A stretch of DNA of 64,000 nucleotides, from contig KN880463.1 in assembly GCA_000934385.1 (NCBI GenBank), positions 62,001 to 126,000 of the forward strand, read 5' to 3'. The stretch's first letter is position 1; each line of letters begins with the position of its first letter. This document shows, in pieces, positions 1-11,013 of the stretch. Position numbers and translations under genes: made by a program. The notes under the pieces were generated by a model, which was not told the DNA's origin, did not search any database, and saw only the letters and a program-made list of their open reading frames with translations. This DNA comes from Cylindrobasidium torrendii FP15055 ss-10 (taxonomy: Eukaryota > Basidiomycota > Agaricomycetes > Agaricales > Physalacriaceae).

Positions 1-376
1 AAACGAACCTCCAACGTCGAGACAATGCAATGCAATGCAATCACGGGCACTTTACGCAAGAGGAAACTCAGGGTCGTTTTGCGAATCGCCCGCCAGCATG
101 ATAGCATCCACCCATAACTCTAATGTGCCCTGGCATGCACGCCGGGTAGGAAAAGACAGAACAGTGCCCAAAGGGCTCACAAATGCACAGCTACACCAGC
201 ACACACTACAATCGCATAGTTGTTTGTTGCATTTAATCCAAACCGACACGACAATGCGTACACATAAAACAATAAAGGAGGAGAAAGAACCATATCCGCC
301 CTCGTAACAGCGCACGAGGATAACTGAAAGACAGAGAGAAAGAAAACTCATAGATCATAAGCCAGACCACCCACTT
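1..376. other. No gene seen; 3' flank of the SAC3/GANP gene
   Basis: Open frames here are short and show no family resemblance. The stretch lies beyond the stop codon of the minus-strand SAC3/GANP gene, so part of it is probably its 3' untranslated region. Confidence 0.4.
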
Positions 377-2150
377 CTACACCGCCCCCTTGATGCCCAC
401 TTTCTTGAACGTCTCGTCGTATGTTTGCTGAAGCGACACAGACCCTGGTGTCCGTAGGTCCACCAACGGGCCCTCGGTGTCGTTCCCGCTCAAGCTTTCG
501 ATGATGAGAAGTTTGTACTGTCCGAGGAACACAAGTAAATCGGCCGTCGTCTCGAAGGCCAGCTGGTCCATCATGAGCGACATCGGTAAAGATTTATATC
601 TGCAAGGCGGAGATCAATGAGGGTATTATTCAACCATGAAAACAAGCGTACGCCTTCGACATGACAATCAAGGCTCTCAGGCGCTCTCGAGGGACGAAAT
701 GATCCATCAGATAGCCTGCCATAGAGGGCGCGTCTTTATACAGTGCAAATAAAGCGTAATAGTTGCCAAGAAGCATCGCCTTCTGTACGGCTAGTGCGTG
801 CTTGATATGTATGTCTTGCTTCTGTTCATTCGTTAGTTGACCTACGTAAATATTTAGTTCTGCCGCCGAGTCAGTAGGGGGAAGGTCTGGTAATGAGAGG
901 GAAGTACCACTGCGATTGCGGCCATGTAGGAGTAGGAGGATGCGATATGCTGTGAACTCTGGCAGGAACTCTTGACCGAGGCCGCTTTCGTGTAATGACT
1001 TTAGCATGGATAGACAGGCATTGAATTCCACAAGATCACTCTATGTAGAGGTGAGCGTTAGGGCATGGAGATAGAGTAACAAACGCGCACCTCTTCCAAG
1101 GCAATGCGAGCATGCAGCTGATATGTTTTTACAGTCAGATCTGTCTTGATACGCTGGACCTAAGCCAAATCAGTACAAGCACCTGGCGCAGAGCATGGCA
1201 CGCACCGTGAGATCTTGTCGAAGACTTTTCAACTGACTGCACATCCAGTGGTAGTTAACCTCCTTGGACTTCCATCGTTGGCTTAGATTTGTGAATGTTA
1301 GTTCGAGAACATGTGCTGGGCGAATAGTCTCTGGCTTCGGTTCCTGCGCAAAAGGCGTCGAACAATGGCAATAGGAGAAGGTTAAAGACGCACCGATGTC
1401 AGCCTCAGATAGTCCTTATAAATTTCTTGCGACTTCCCAACAATCGCACTCTTCTCCAGATCGAGGGCAGACTAGACAGAGTCAGGACAACGGCGGCCAA
1501 AGCGGCGTAAGGCAACGCACCGGCTCTAGTCCGTCCACGTCCATTGCAACAAGCGATTCGCGCGTGAGTTTTGCGTTACTATATAGACGGGATTCGGAAC
1601 GCTTGGTACTGCCGCCTGCCTTCTGGCGTTCAAGTTCATGTTCGCGGGCAAATCGTTGGGCACGTCTGTCAAGAGCGGCACGGTCATTCTGTTGGGCGAG
1701 CGCTCCGGGTCCTGCGAGTTTGGCGGCCTTCTTCTGCTTCTTGGTTTCGACAACGGGCGGTTCACTTCTAGGCGATGTGAGTATGACAAACGCGAGCCCG
1801 GCGTGAAGCGACGCACGTCTTTCTCTTGAGAATGGGCAGCTGCAGAATGGATTTGGGGGCGGTCAAACTTGCGTTGGGAGAGTTAGGCGAGTATGCAGAG
1901 CAAAAGTGAGGCACACCTGTGCAGGACGACCTTGTCCCAGTTGATATCCCAGAGCGCTTGCCTATTGAAGGCGTCAGCAATTACCTTTCTCAGCTCCGCC
2001 TGTGCTTCTGATCTGTTTGTCTCAGTCATTTGCGAGAGACAGCGGGACACCCAATCTCTGCGCGTAACAGTCAGCGAGAAACAGGCAGGTGCGCCAGTGA
2101 CAAGCTTACTTCAAGGCAGGCGGCCAGCTTTGTGACGATGGTGCAGACAT
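377..2150 (-). CDS. THP3: SAC3/GANP-domain protein, THP3/LENG8 type
   Basis: Predicted nuclear protein of the SAC3/GANP/eIF3-p25 family. The yeast member Thp3 works with Csn12 in transcription elongation and mRNA maturation. The rebuilt protein starts with MSAPSSQSWPPALKDWVSRC, the tryptophan/proline motif at the N-terminus of the LENG8/Thp3 branch. A charged linker follows (KKQKKAAKLAG, then REHELERQK). The core domain shows IVGKSQEIYKDYLRLTS, then PETIRPAHVLE, EFTAYRILLLLH, HALAVQKAMLLGNYYALF and the MAGYLMDHFVPRERLRAL block. At least six short introns are needed. The start was chosen because it joins the WPPALK motif to the downstream exon through a GT-AG intron. The C-terminus ends GIKGAV. 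Exact internal borders in the linker are less certain than the core. Confidence 0.85.
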
Positions 2151-2367
2151 TGTAATATATCAGTGAGATGAGGCGGAGAGAGAAGACGTGCAGGCGGGGA
2201 TTGTGTGATGGCAGGAGACAGCGAGTGTTTGTGCAGCCAGTAAGTCAGAACGATCGGCGGGACCATCGGGTCACGCAAACAGATTCAAACATGAAATATG
2301 TGGCGGCAACGTCTTATTATGCTCGTCATGTCCTAAATATCTACGCTATGTTATGGTATTCTATCCA

Positions 2368-3659
2368 CTAGTGGCCCTTGTTCACCGGAGGCTCGTAAAC
2401 TGTAAACATGAATATTAGGAATGCAAAAGAATTAGTCGCGGCAGCACATACCGAGCTTCCTCGTCTTAATAGGTATCCACTTGAAGCGCTTCACGTAGAT
2501 GGAAATGCAGAACAAGGTGGACAAGATGATGACTGCCTTGATGCCGTACTTCTTGCGCTCGTCGTGCTCAGGCTCTGAGGCCCAATGGAGGAAGGTAGTA
2601 ACATCCTTTGCCATCTGCGAAGTTGTCGCCGGAGTACCTGCCCGAAGTGAGTGGGATAGCTGAGAGCTGAAAGAAAAATACTAACCATCCTCGTATTCGA
2701 CAAGGCCGTCAAACAGCACACGGCCCATGGAAAGGGCGCCACCAGGGAAGAACGGGTTGTAGTTCATACCCTCGCGAATCTCAACACCGGCAGGGGGGTC
2801 GATGTAACCAGTAAGGAGTGAGAAGATATAGTCCTGCAGGAAATGAGCCGCCTGTTACGCGAGATAACACGTCGGAAACGCACAGAAGCACCGTGACGGG
2901 CCTTGACAATCAAGCTGAGATCGGGAGGGAGGGCACCACCGTTGCCGGCGCGCGCAGCCTCATCGTTGGGGTAGGGCGGGGGCATGTAGTCGGCAAGTTT
3001 TCCGGGACGCTCAAACATCTCTCCCTGGTCGTTGGGGCCGTCCGTGTATTCAACCTCCTCGGCCATTGCGCGCGCCTCATCGGCGGTATGGGATACACCG
3101 ACCAAGTTGCGCCAGGCAATGCGGTTGAGCGAATGGCATGCAGCACACACCTCGCGGTAGACTTGATAGCCTCGGCGAATGCTAGACAGACCTAGGTTAG
3201 CGCATACAAAATAGCTTGGGGGCGAGCTAGACATACCTGGCATGATCAAAAGTGTCGAGGACGCCGTTGTGGGACCAAGGGTAGGCAATAGGGTGCATTC
3301 CCTCATCGCTTGCTGCACTGGCATGCGCCTCGCCGACAAACGGAAGGGTTCCGTACAGGTGGGTGTACCAAGCGACAGTTCCGACAGCCGCCAGAGATGC
3401 GGACGCGAGTGTGAGACGGGAGTTCAGGAAGGACTGTATCAGAACGATGAGTCTTGTCCGTTGTCCACTTGCGCAACACTGACCTCGAAAGAGCCAGAGC
3501 TGGAGCCCGCGCTCGAGGAGGCAAAACGGGCCTGCACTGACTTCAGCCCTCCGCGTCTGCCCGCTGTAATGTGTCACGCACCGTGGTAGTCCTAGGCCCC
3601 GCCTTCATCGCCCTCGAGGCTGCCCGGAGAGCACCAGCATTCTTCGCAGCGGCGAACAT
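2368..3659 (-). CDS. CYT1: Cytochrome c1, heme protein of complex III
   Basis: Catalytic subunit of the mitochondrial cytochrome bc1 complex. It passes electrons from the Rieske protein to cytochrome c on the intermembrane side. The N-terminus ([20 protein letters not shown]) is a basic, alanine-rich mitochondrial presequence, followed by a hydrophobic sorting stretch ([16 protein letters not shown]). The covalent heme motif CAACH is present in [20 protein letters not shown], and the family block [19 protein letters not shown] follows. Near the end are the membrane anchor ([20 protein letters not shown]) and the tail [15 protein letters not shown], reached by splicing a last intron of about 60 bp. 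About six introns in all. An upstream in-frame ATG exists, but the chosen start gives a normal presequence. Complete and unremarkable. Confidence 0.95.
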
Positions 3660-3891
3660 AGCACCGATGGTTTTTGGTGAGAGCAAAGGTTGTGACGCCG
3701 CGTGACGGAAGTTGTCGGGGATGTATTCCACCCGATGTGATTGGAGGACTCGATAACGTGGTCTGGACTCCTTTGGTGGCGCAGGTTTATACGATCACGA
3801 AACCGAGTCCATTACAATGTTCATGAGGCCAATACATAAGAAAATCGTAGCTACGAAACTACAAGTTTGGTAGGTCATAATAAGGCGGAAC

Positions 3892-4392
3892 TTAAAGCAA
3901 GCAGTCACAAATCTCCTCGGCGCAGCAACACAGACACATTCCTGCGCGCCATGTAAGGAAATGTCTAGATATTAGTGAATAAAATGCACATACCAGCTAA
4001 ACAAGCCATGCATCCGCCTCCACCGCCTTTACTTTGCTGTGGCTGCTGAACGTAGACGGTCTGGGGCTGACTTTACGAGGAGTTAGCAGGGCGTATGGGA
4101 CTTTACGGAAAGGAGCATACGGCTGAGGTTGGTAGCCTTGCTGAGGGTAACCTTGCTGAGGGTAGCCTTGGTATGACTGCTGAGGTTGCTAAAGAGCGAG
4201 TCAACATTTTGAATGATGCGCATGCTGATTTGACGCACTTGGGGGTAGTAACCTCCCTGGCCTGGCGGGGGGCCTGCAAATCGCAATGAATTCTCCGTCC
4301 GTCGTCCGAGCGTCCAGCGCAATTTACGAACCTTGCGGGGGGTAGTATTGGCCCTTTGGCTGTCCGCCGTTGTAGTAGTCGTTGGCACTCAT
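3892..4392 (-). CDS. CYSTM-type cysteine-rich tail protein (about 99 aa)
   Basis: Small protein built from four exons. The start MSANDYYNGGQ matches the beginning of the yeast YBR016W/YDL012C family. The middle is rich in Gln, Tyr, Pro and Gly with near-exact repeats (YQGYPQQGYPQQGYQPQ, then TVYVQQPQQ). The C-terminus is a glycine run and then a Cys-rich hydrophobic tail, CMACLAGMCLCCCAEEICDC. This is the CYSTM plan, in which the Cys tail associates with the plasma membrane, probably helped by palmitoylation. Roles proposed for the family in stress tolerance come from other organisms. The three introns (141, 50 and 57 bp or so) all keep frame, and the family-typical tail supports them. Confidence 0.85.
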
Positions 4393-4938
4393 GGGGGGAA
4401 AACAAGGATGAGTGATGGGCTTTGATGTCAAAATGCCATGAGATCACTTTCGTTGATTCATTTATAGCACCTAGCCACGTGCTCTGCGCAGTGACCAGAG
4501 ACCTGCCAGCCAGACACAGCTCTGCACCGCCGACGACTGTGCTGAACGAAGCACATCCCCAAAATAGCCCACTCAAATTGTATGGCCTGAGTTCTGCAGA
4601 GGTGAAATTTCTGAGGTTTGCCTGTTTGAGGCGTCGAGCCTGCATAAACGTGCGATGGCGTTGCGGCATCATCCTGCGGCCCCGGAGATGAAAGCGACTT
4701 TTTCCATATTCGACAACTACGACCCATATCAAACTGTAGCCGCAACAAATCACTCGTTCGCGCCACGATTCGAGGCAATGTTCTAGGGTGCAGCACGAAG
4801 AGCTCTGCGTAGTCTATAAAGGTACTCATGTAAAAAGGTTGGCGGAAGGGGGTCTACGGCTACCAGACGAGCCGACGACAAATGGATAAGGTGAGACGGA
4901 ACGAAAGATACGATGTGTCTCTATGAATCCATCATCCA

Positions 4939-6364
4939 CTATGACGGCGCAGGTGGAGGCTGGCTCGGTAAGGAAGAAAATATCCGCGCTCCTTGACGGA
5001 TGAAAGACTGTGTAAGAGCCGTATGCGCTACGGGAGCAACAAATGCAAGTCAGTCTTGCGGCTTGACGACGAAACACAGTCGGACGCACGCATAGCTACA
5101 TATTCTGCCAAAGGCAACACCTCGAACACCGCAGTCCGTTGCTCCGCCAGAATGTCCCCCGACTCACCGAGCGTGAACCGCCCTTGCGCGTCCATACTGG
5201 AGGGACTGGAATGAGTTCAATATGACCTCACAGCCCCAATATTGGGAAGGAGCCCTCACCTAGAGATCCTCATCAATGTGAGCTGCAGCTGGTAGCGTCC
5301 TTCCCAGCGGACGCTAACGTCGGGAAACACAAAAAATAGTCCCTGTCGACCAGGAGCGTCCTCAAGGATATCCAAAGAGGCGACGAGGTTCCCGTAGAGA
5401 AGTGGTGGGCCATCTTCGCCCCATTGTCCCGGATCGTCGAGACGCGTTTGACCGTCTTCGCTGTACAGAGAGAGGTGCGCTAATAGGAAGGGTATCTCTA
5501 CCTCGCTAGAAAATTCACGGATGAATGAGCGACAAGAACCCTTGGCGGGTGAGAGGCGGGACTGACGGCATGACCAGGTTTCCAGACGTGTCACGAACGA
5601 TGAGACGGACGATGAGTGGTGGGTTCAATGGCAGCCGCGAGAGGTGCGCATTGCGAAATTCGGCAGTCTTCTCTGGGTGCTGAATGACTTCGAGCTGGTA
5701 GGATCTATACATGTAGATGGGTAAGAAACCACCTGCGACTCTCAGCAACTCCCTCTCAAGGATAGTGCAGGGCGCGTTATATTGCAAAAACGTACCTGGC
5801 GGTGGGATCCGACGCTAAAAGAGAGGATACCTGAATTCGAGGTTGCCGTCTCACAAAATGCGCAGGATGTTGAGAGCTATAATCTGGGGCAGTCGACGAC
5901 GATGTCGAAGACGACGACGACGACGACGACGCAGAGGCTTGCGCGCTGCCTTGCGTAAAACTGTAGTTCTCTGGTGGTGGGCCACGGTCGATGCTGGCTT
6001 TCTGAGCGTTCTTAAAGGTGTCGAGTATTACATGGCAACCCGTTAGAGGTCCTTCCGGGTGTGGTGGAGAATCACGGCCACGTCGCGAGCGTGAGTATGG
6101 CCTCGAGGCCTCAGTGCGCCTTGCAAGTATATTAGATTGATACTGCGACTGCGAAATAAGGTTAGCGAGGCGTGTCGGATAATGGAGGTGAATCCCAGTG
6201 CGCACACGCATCGACGCTGTGTAACTCTCTGTAGGTAACCTACTTACTTGTAACACGGCGGGGTTTGAACTGTGTGGCGGGATCCACCAAGCGCTATCCT
6301 GACGACCGAATCTAGTCTCGGGCGTGCTAGCTAGGAATGAGAGGTAGACGATGGGCTGAGACAT
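4939..6364 (-). CDS. Velvet-domain transcription factor
   Basis: Member of the velvet regulators (VosA/VelB/VelC group), which control development and secondary metabolism in fungi. The first part is low complexity: an Arg/Ser stretch (RPYSRSRRGRDS), then PPPENYSFTQGSAQ and a serine run coded by a trinucleotide repeat. The velvet domain begins at SYQLEVIQHPEKTAEFRN and continues with PLNPPLIVRLIVRDT, PFLLAHLSLYSEDG, LYGNLVASLDI, QGLFFVFPDVSVRWEGRYQL and ILAEQRTAVFEVLPLAEYVA. The final exon gives HTALTQSFIRQGARIF, then a proline-rich end. The ATG was chosen because it follows a TATATAAA box by about 80 bp and its frame carries through two introns. One intron, after VRD, needs a weak donor (GTCTGG) to keep frame, so that border is uncertain. 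Which velvet subgroup it belongs to cannot be settled by eye. Confidence 0.85.
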
Positions 6365-6445
6365 TCGTAGACGGGGCTGTAGTCCGTGTAGTAATGCGTC
6401 GTGGCCGTCCAGATCAAGTACTGTTGTGAAGGCGTACCCAAGAAC

Positions 6446-6455
6446 CTTTATATAT
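6446..6455 (-). promoter_or_regulatory. TATA box of the velvet gene
   Basis: TATATAAAGG on the minus strand, about 80 bp upstream of the velvet ATG. The position fits a TATA element and helps to choose the start codon. Confidence 0.55.
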
Positions 6456-6464
6456 TCCGACGGA

Positions 6465-7625
6465 GTGGACGACAATGTCCAATCAAGGAAATAAAGCTCG
6501 GTGAATATTCCTGGGTTCTGGAAGTCTGTCAGTGATCAACGACCTGATATAGTAGGCGGACGCAGCCCCACACCCTGGCTGGAAGAGACTTTTGGGCGGA
6601 CTGGCAGTCCCGGGGAGTGATGGTCTGTGAGAGGCCGACATCTTGAGTCACTAAATATGTGATCACCCGCCACAACATCGGCCATGAAGCGTAGGATGAC
6701 AAGGGATAATTTGATGGACAGATGTCGGAAACTAACATGCCCAGTGGATATTTAGTCTCCGCGCGTACAAATTGCGAGCCCATATCAAAGACTCGGCCGT
6801 CAACTCAGGACTCCATCGTACAGTCCATGTTAGCACCGCAGACAGAGGGTAGGCACATCGCGGTGAAGGTCGGCTGCAAGGTACCGTAGCGAGAAAAGTA
6901 ACGACATACCGTCGAATCCGCATCGATGCGGCTGCCCAATTGTTGCAGTGGTCCAGGGCAAAAGCCGGGAGCTGATGGATTCAATTTAGGGAGCCGGAAG
7001 CATGCTCACAACGAGAATTGAAATGTTTGGCCGTGCGAACGCGGGACGCCTTGTTGCGCACTTTTTGCACAAGAAATAAGCCACCCTTGGTAAACCAGGG
7101 TTGCCATGTGACGGGAGGCAAGACAATAACAACTACTAGGAATGGACGCCTGGGAATTAGCGATGTGCGATAAGGTGAGAGTGGATCCAGGGAATACAAC
7201 GAGGCGTGCAGTATCCAAAATGGTAATTTGAAAGAGATCGTACTTGCGCACCGCCGAAAGTCAAAACATCACCTTACGCAGAGCCCGAGACGAATGTTCC
7301 AGGCTTTGCTATTAATTGGGAGCATGAACCCGCTGGAACCGTGGGGGTGTTGCCGCATAAAAATTCCGGTCCTGTATAAAGAGTAGCTATGCGCCCATAA
7401 GCCAAGTCTCGTGGAAATGTCCAGCCAATTTCCGACCAGACAATTAAGGCATTATTTCGGGATACGTGAGCCTCCGATAGGCCGCTGGGCATGCAAAAAG
7501 GAAAACATTGTTCGCCAAGGGCCGTCGAGGCTAGAGACAAAGCTCGGATCGGTGTTAATAGCATTGAGATCCACGTGACGTCACTTCCGAATTTGGGTGC
7601 AGAATATTACTTGACTTTGTCCACC
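6465..7625. other. Upstream of the velvet gene; no gene recognised
   Basis: About 1.1 kb between the velvet promoter and the decayed TPR gene. Short open frames exist on both strands but show no family motif and no convincing exon chain. It probably holds velvet regulatory sequence. A small unrecognised gene cannot be excluded. Confidence 0.35.
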
Positions 7626-8650
7626 ATGGCGTCCACGATACGAGTACTTGCACGGCTGGCCCAGCGGCACGGGGCCGGTATAATTTCGCGGGGAAGCAGA
7701 CTTGCTCCTTCACGGAGCGCAGTACTGCCCAGTGCCATCCTTTGCGCGCGCTCGGGCTCCGGGCTTCAAACGTATGTCAGCCACCAGCACCCCGAGCCCT
7801 GCAGTTCTATTAACCTGCGCTAGGCTGGGCATAATATACGACGGCGCTCTCGACAGCATTTGACCCGAAGCGAACTGAGAGCTCGAAGAAGGTGCACTCG
7901 ATATCCTCGACGGCGTCAAGAGTGTCTACAAACGGAGCGCCGAGATCAAGTGTAACGACAGTGCCCTATTCAATCTTGGTGTCACACGTTATCGTCTCAG
8001 TACGGCAGCCCATCTGAATTGAGTCCATCCCCGCTCGATTAGAATTCAACTTCAGAGGAACTCGACGAGGCCATTGCCGTGTGGAACGAGTCTATAAGCG
8101 CTCCAACATGCCAGTCCCGACACACAAACGAGTACGTAACATCCGCTAAAATCCCAATCCCAATCCGTTCGGCTCCTACCTGACCGGCGCTGACAACTTG
8201 GCAAACCTCGCGAGCGCGCATGCCTATGTGATGATCTCCAGTTCTCCGTCTGGACTTGGCCCTGCACCACCTCAAGCAAGTTGACAAACATTCATCTTAT
8301 ACTTTTGCCCACGCTTCTGGTATTACCACCTCACTCACGCCTGAAGACCCTGAAATTGAGTTTATTCTAGCTGCCGTGCTGGAGGCGTGGAAGTCAGACT
8401 GCTGTTGGTCGCATCCCCTTTCACGCACCCTAGCCGGTAAACTGAAAGGGGATCTCACATAAAATCAACGCAGTGGCGATAACGGTGTAGGGCGCCTCTC
8501 GGCGCATGCCTGCAATGCGTGTCTATCGTTTCTCTTCAACGGCGAACCCAGCGCATCTTCCTTCTGATTATCGTCAAAATTCTTGAACAGCATCTGAAGC
8601 AAGACAAAAAAGAAGGCCAGAAGGATACACAAGTGTTTCTGGTACTAGTA
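7626..8650 (+). pseudogene. Decayed TPR-repeat gene, probably mitochondrial
   Basis: A good initiation context (CCACCATGG) opens a frame with a mitochondrial-type leader (MASTIRVLARLAQRHGAG). Downstream, pieces of a tetratricopeptide-repeat protein appear in order but in different frames. They are ELEEGALDILDGVKSVYKRS, NLGVTRYRLS, EELDEAIAVWNESIS, then LQHASPDTQT, NLAN/LASA with YVM, RLDLALHHLKQ, and LTPEDPEIEFILAAVLEA followed by GKLK. Stops or frame changes fall between most pieces (after the leader, after LNLG...AHLN, after ESIS, within YVM and HHLKQ), and several of these gaps lack usable AG acceptors. That is the pattern of a once-functional gene accumulating indels. A possible C-terminal scrap (KILEQHLKQDKK) lies near 8.6 kb. 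An intact gene with unusual introns is the alternative. Confidence 0.5.
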
Positions 8651-8938
8651 TCGCTAGATTTTGAATCACATCCGTGTGCTCAATGTCCCGGCCCAGACAA
8701 ACCTCCTGCGCTTTGAACTACCCTGCGCGATAATTGGACAACAATGCGCCTACCTAGAGATGGAGATGTGTTGGTTATGCGATATACCTTGTCAAATATC
8801 ACAGCAGCCCCCTGCAGGCTCACAAAGAAGCGAGTGTCTGAGTACGAAACTTGTGCATGCACTAATACGCGTCGTACGACGCGCGCGTGTTGTGTCGAAG
8901 TACTTTGCTGCGTGAACGGCGACCTCTGAAGCCTGTCC

Positions 8939-9964
8939 TTAATGTCCGCCCCTGGGCTGGCCTATGTAGTACTCGTTTTCGCCATTTCCGCCTTTCCCAC
9001 TGTGTCGGGATTGCCCCGAATATGCATCGTTGCGGTATCTTTGGTCTCTGCCACCAGGGTAACCCCCGGAGTGACTGCTGCCATAGCCTCCCCCCGAAAA
9101 ACTTCCCCGTCCGTAGCCCCTTCCCCCACGCCCTTCGCGGCCTCGACTCGGGGTCTGCTGCAACTGGGACGGACGTTCTGCTACCACTGGATTTTTCGCG
9201 CTTCTGGCCTTCTCTAATATGCGCTCGACATCTTGCAATGTGTACACAAGCGGCGTCTCAGTTGTAGAAAGACTGAAGCATTTGTCGTAACCCTCCCAGG
9301 ATTGGGGCGCGGTGAAGTCTTTAGAGAACCGCGCGAGTACATCCAGGGCTTTCTCAGGTGTGTGTATTGTAGGGTGTCCGGTCCCTAATGCAGCAGTGGT
9401 CAATCGAGCATCAAGGAAAGACAGAAGCGATGCCCTAGCTCACTCTCACGTAAACGCGAAGCGCACACCTATAGAAGCTTTGGTTAGGTAGTAGCCCGTA
9501 AAACAATAGCAGACTTTGTCCACCTACGTCGTACGGTGTATCAAAAACAAGAACCCATATCAGCGTCCCAGGGAGCTCTTTCGCAATACCTACCCAGGTG
9601 CTTCTTTGTCTACAAAAGATCTTGCGTTAAAACCTAGGCGCTTCCGAGTAATGCCCGTCGTATTTACGATTCGTCGAAATTTGTGCGGTCGATAACCACA
9701 GACTTTCCCTGCGCGAGGCTCCTCCGCGCCAGAAACTCCACCTCTCTTCGATTTCCCAGGTCATCTTGGTTGCACCGGACGAATTCTGGTCTGAACGATT
9801 GGAGTGCTTCGGCAAACGTCGACTGGTTCAATGGTTACTGGAAGCGATATCATGATTCAGAGTATTCGGCAGACCTTTCCTGATCCTATCAGTCCTACCA
9901 GAATTAACATGACCTGCCCGTGTGTTGGAGACGCGCGGTCTCGACTTGGGTTACCGTTTTCCAT
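8939..9964 (-). CDS. PNK-like P-loop kinase with RGG-rich tail
   Basis: Predicted AAA_33/polynucleotide-kinase-like P-loop protein of about 265 residues, rebuilt from four exons. Walker A is LVGLIGSGKS (residues about 22-31), interrupted by the first intron between K and S. Next come CNQDDLGNREEVEFLARRSL (47-66), KSVVIDRTNFDESQR (70-84), WVLVFDTPYDVC (100-111) and RERTGHPTIHTPEKALDVL (116-134), which together give the usual nucleotide-binding and lid positions. After about residue 190 the chain becomes Arg/Gly-rich (GREGRGGRGYGRG, then GGGYGSSHSGGYPGG), typical of RGG tails that bind RNA. This suggests a nucleic-acid 5'-hydroxyl kinase or related activity; the substrate is inferred only. The start was taken from the exon that supplies Walker A. 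Confidence 0.8.
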
Positions 9965-11013
9965 AGTATGATCGTGGTCAATGATCAAGACGTGTTTTCA
10001 CGTTGTTTGTCTTGTGACGCGATGGGCATCACGGGACGTCGATATCTCAATGGTCCAAAGACTCGAAAGCACTCAAAAATCATCCTGCTATGCGTGTGGA
10101 CGGAGCCTCAGCAATATATCGCTTGCGTAGGTGAGTTTCCAAAACAAATACCATGACGTCACCCTACTAATGGGCCTCTGCATCGATTTCAGGACATTGT
10201 TGTGCTTCGGGAAACATATGAGCAGTATTTGGCCGGGCCAGAGATAGCTACCATGTAGTAATAAATGTTAGTATTGATATCACAATCATCGTAGAATCGA
10301 CGGAGCCTCCTACCAAAAACTCATAGTATAAGTACTAAGTAATCGTCATAATTCTGACGGTTGTCACTGACTTGGCTAACTTGTGAGCTACGTCCTTGGG
10401 ATTCTGCAGCAAATGACTTCCAGAACGCAGCGATGTAATGATATTCAATAATGCCGTGTGAGCCAGTTGATACCAGTAGTACTAGTAAACCTGCATCACT
10501 GTGAAAGTGAAGAGGACTAAGCCTTGTGGCCCCAGTGCCGTGCGTTAACGCGCTTGTTCGGCTTATACTTAGGTAGTGATGCAAGCGGGCAGTGCGGGTA
10601 ATGGTTTGAAACAGACGGAGGCCTTCAGATTGGACTTGTATTTAAAACCAAGGTGCTCGATGGCAGATGCCCGTCGCGGTGGACTTTATGTATGTATGAT
10701 GATTCTACTCATTGAACAGGATGGACTATGGGCCCTATCTTCTGAAATCTCAATTCAAAAGCATCGTTTACCAGAAACATGGTAATCACGGACAACCAGT
10801 GAGAATCGAACATGCGCAGAGGACTTAGGCTTCTATGGCGCAGTGTCATCTTGGTGACGTCAACTCATTCGTATTTGATCCTGTTTGAGGAACGTCGGTG
10901 CATCTTGGATTGGTTCGACGCGCAGCTGCCTTGCCTTCGTGTCGCCTGTCTCTAGCCTGTTTCCTTTTATCACGCAACGGGATCTCATCGCTCCGTGCAA
11001 CTTCTAAATAATC
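9965..11013. other. Divergent intergenic region, no gene seen
   Basis: This 1 kb separates the minus-strand kinase from the plus-strand sorting nexin, so both promoters should lie here. Short frames on both strands show no recognisable motif. Confidence 0.4.

Noticed and set aside
4458..4829. Minus-strand frame between the CYSTM and velvet genes
   Set aside because: No family signal; it is the 3' flank of velvet and promoter of the CYSTM gene.
5843..6046. Arginine-rich frame on the plus strand
   Set aside because: It is the opposite strand of the velvet serine-coding trinucleotide repeat.
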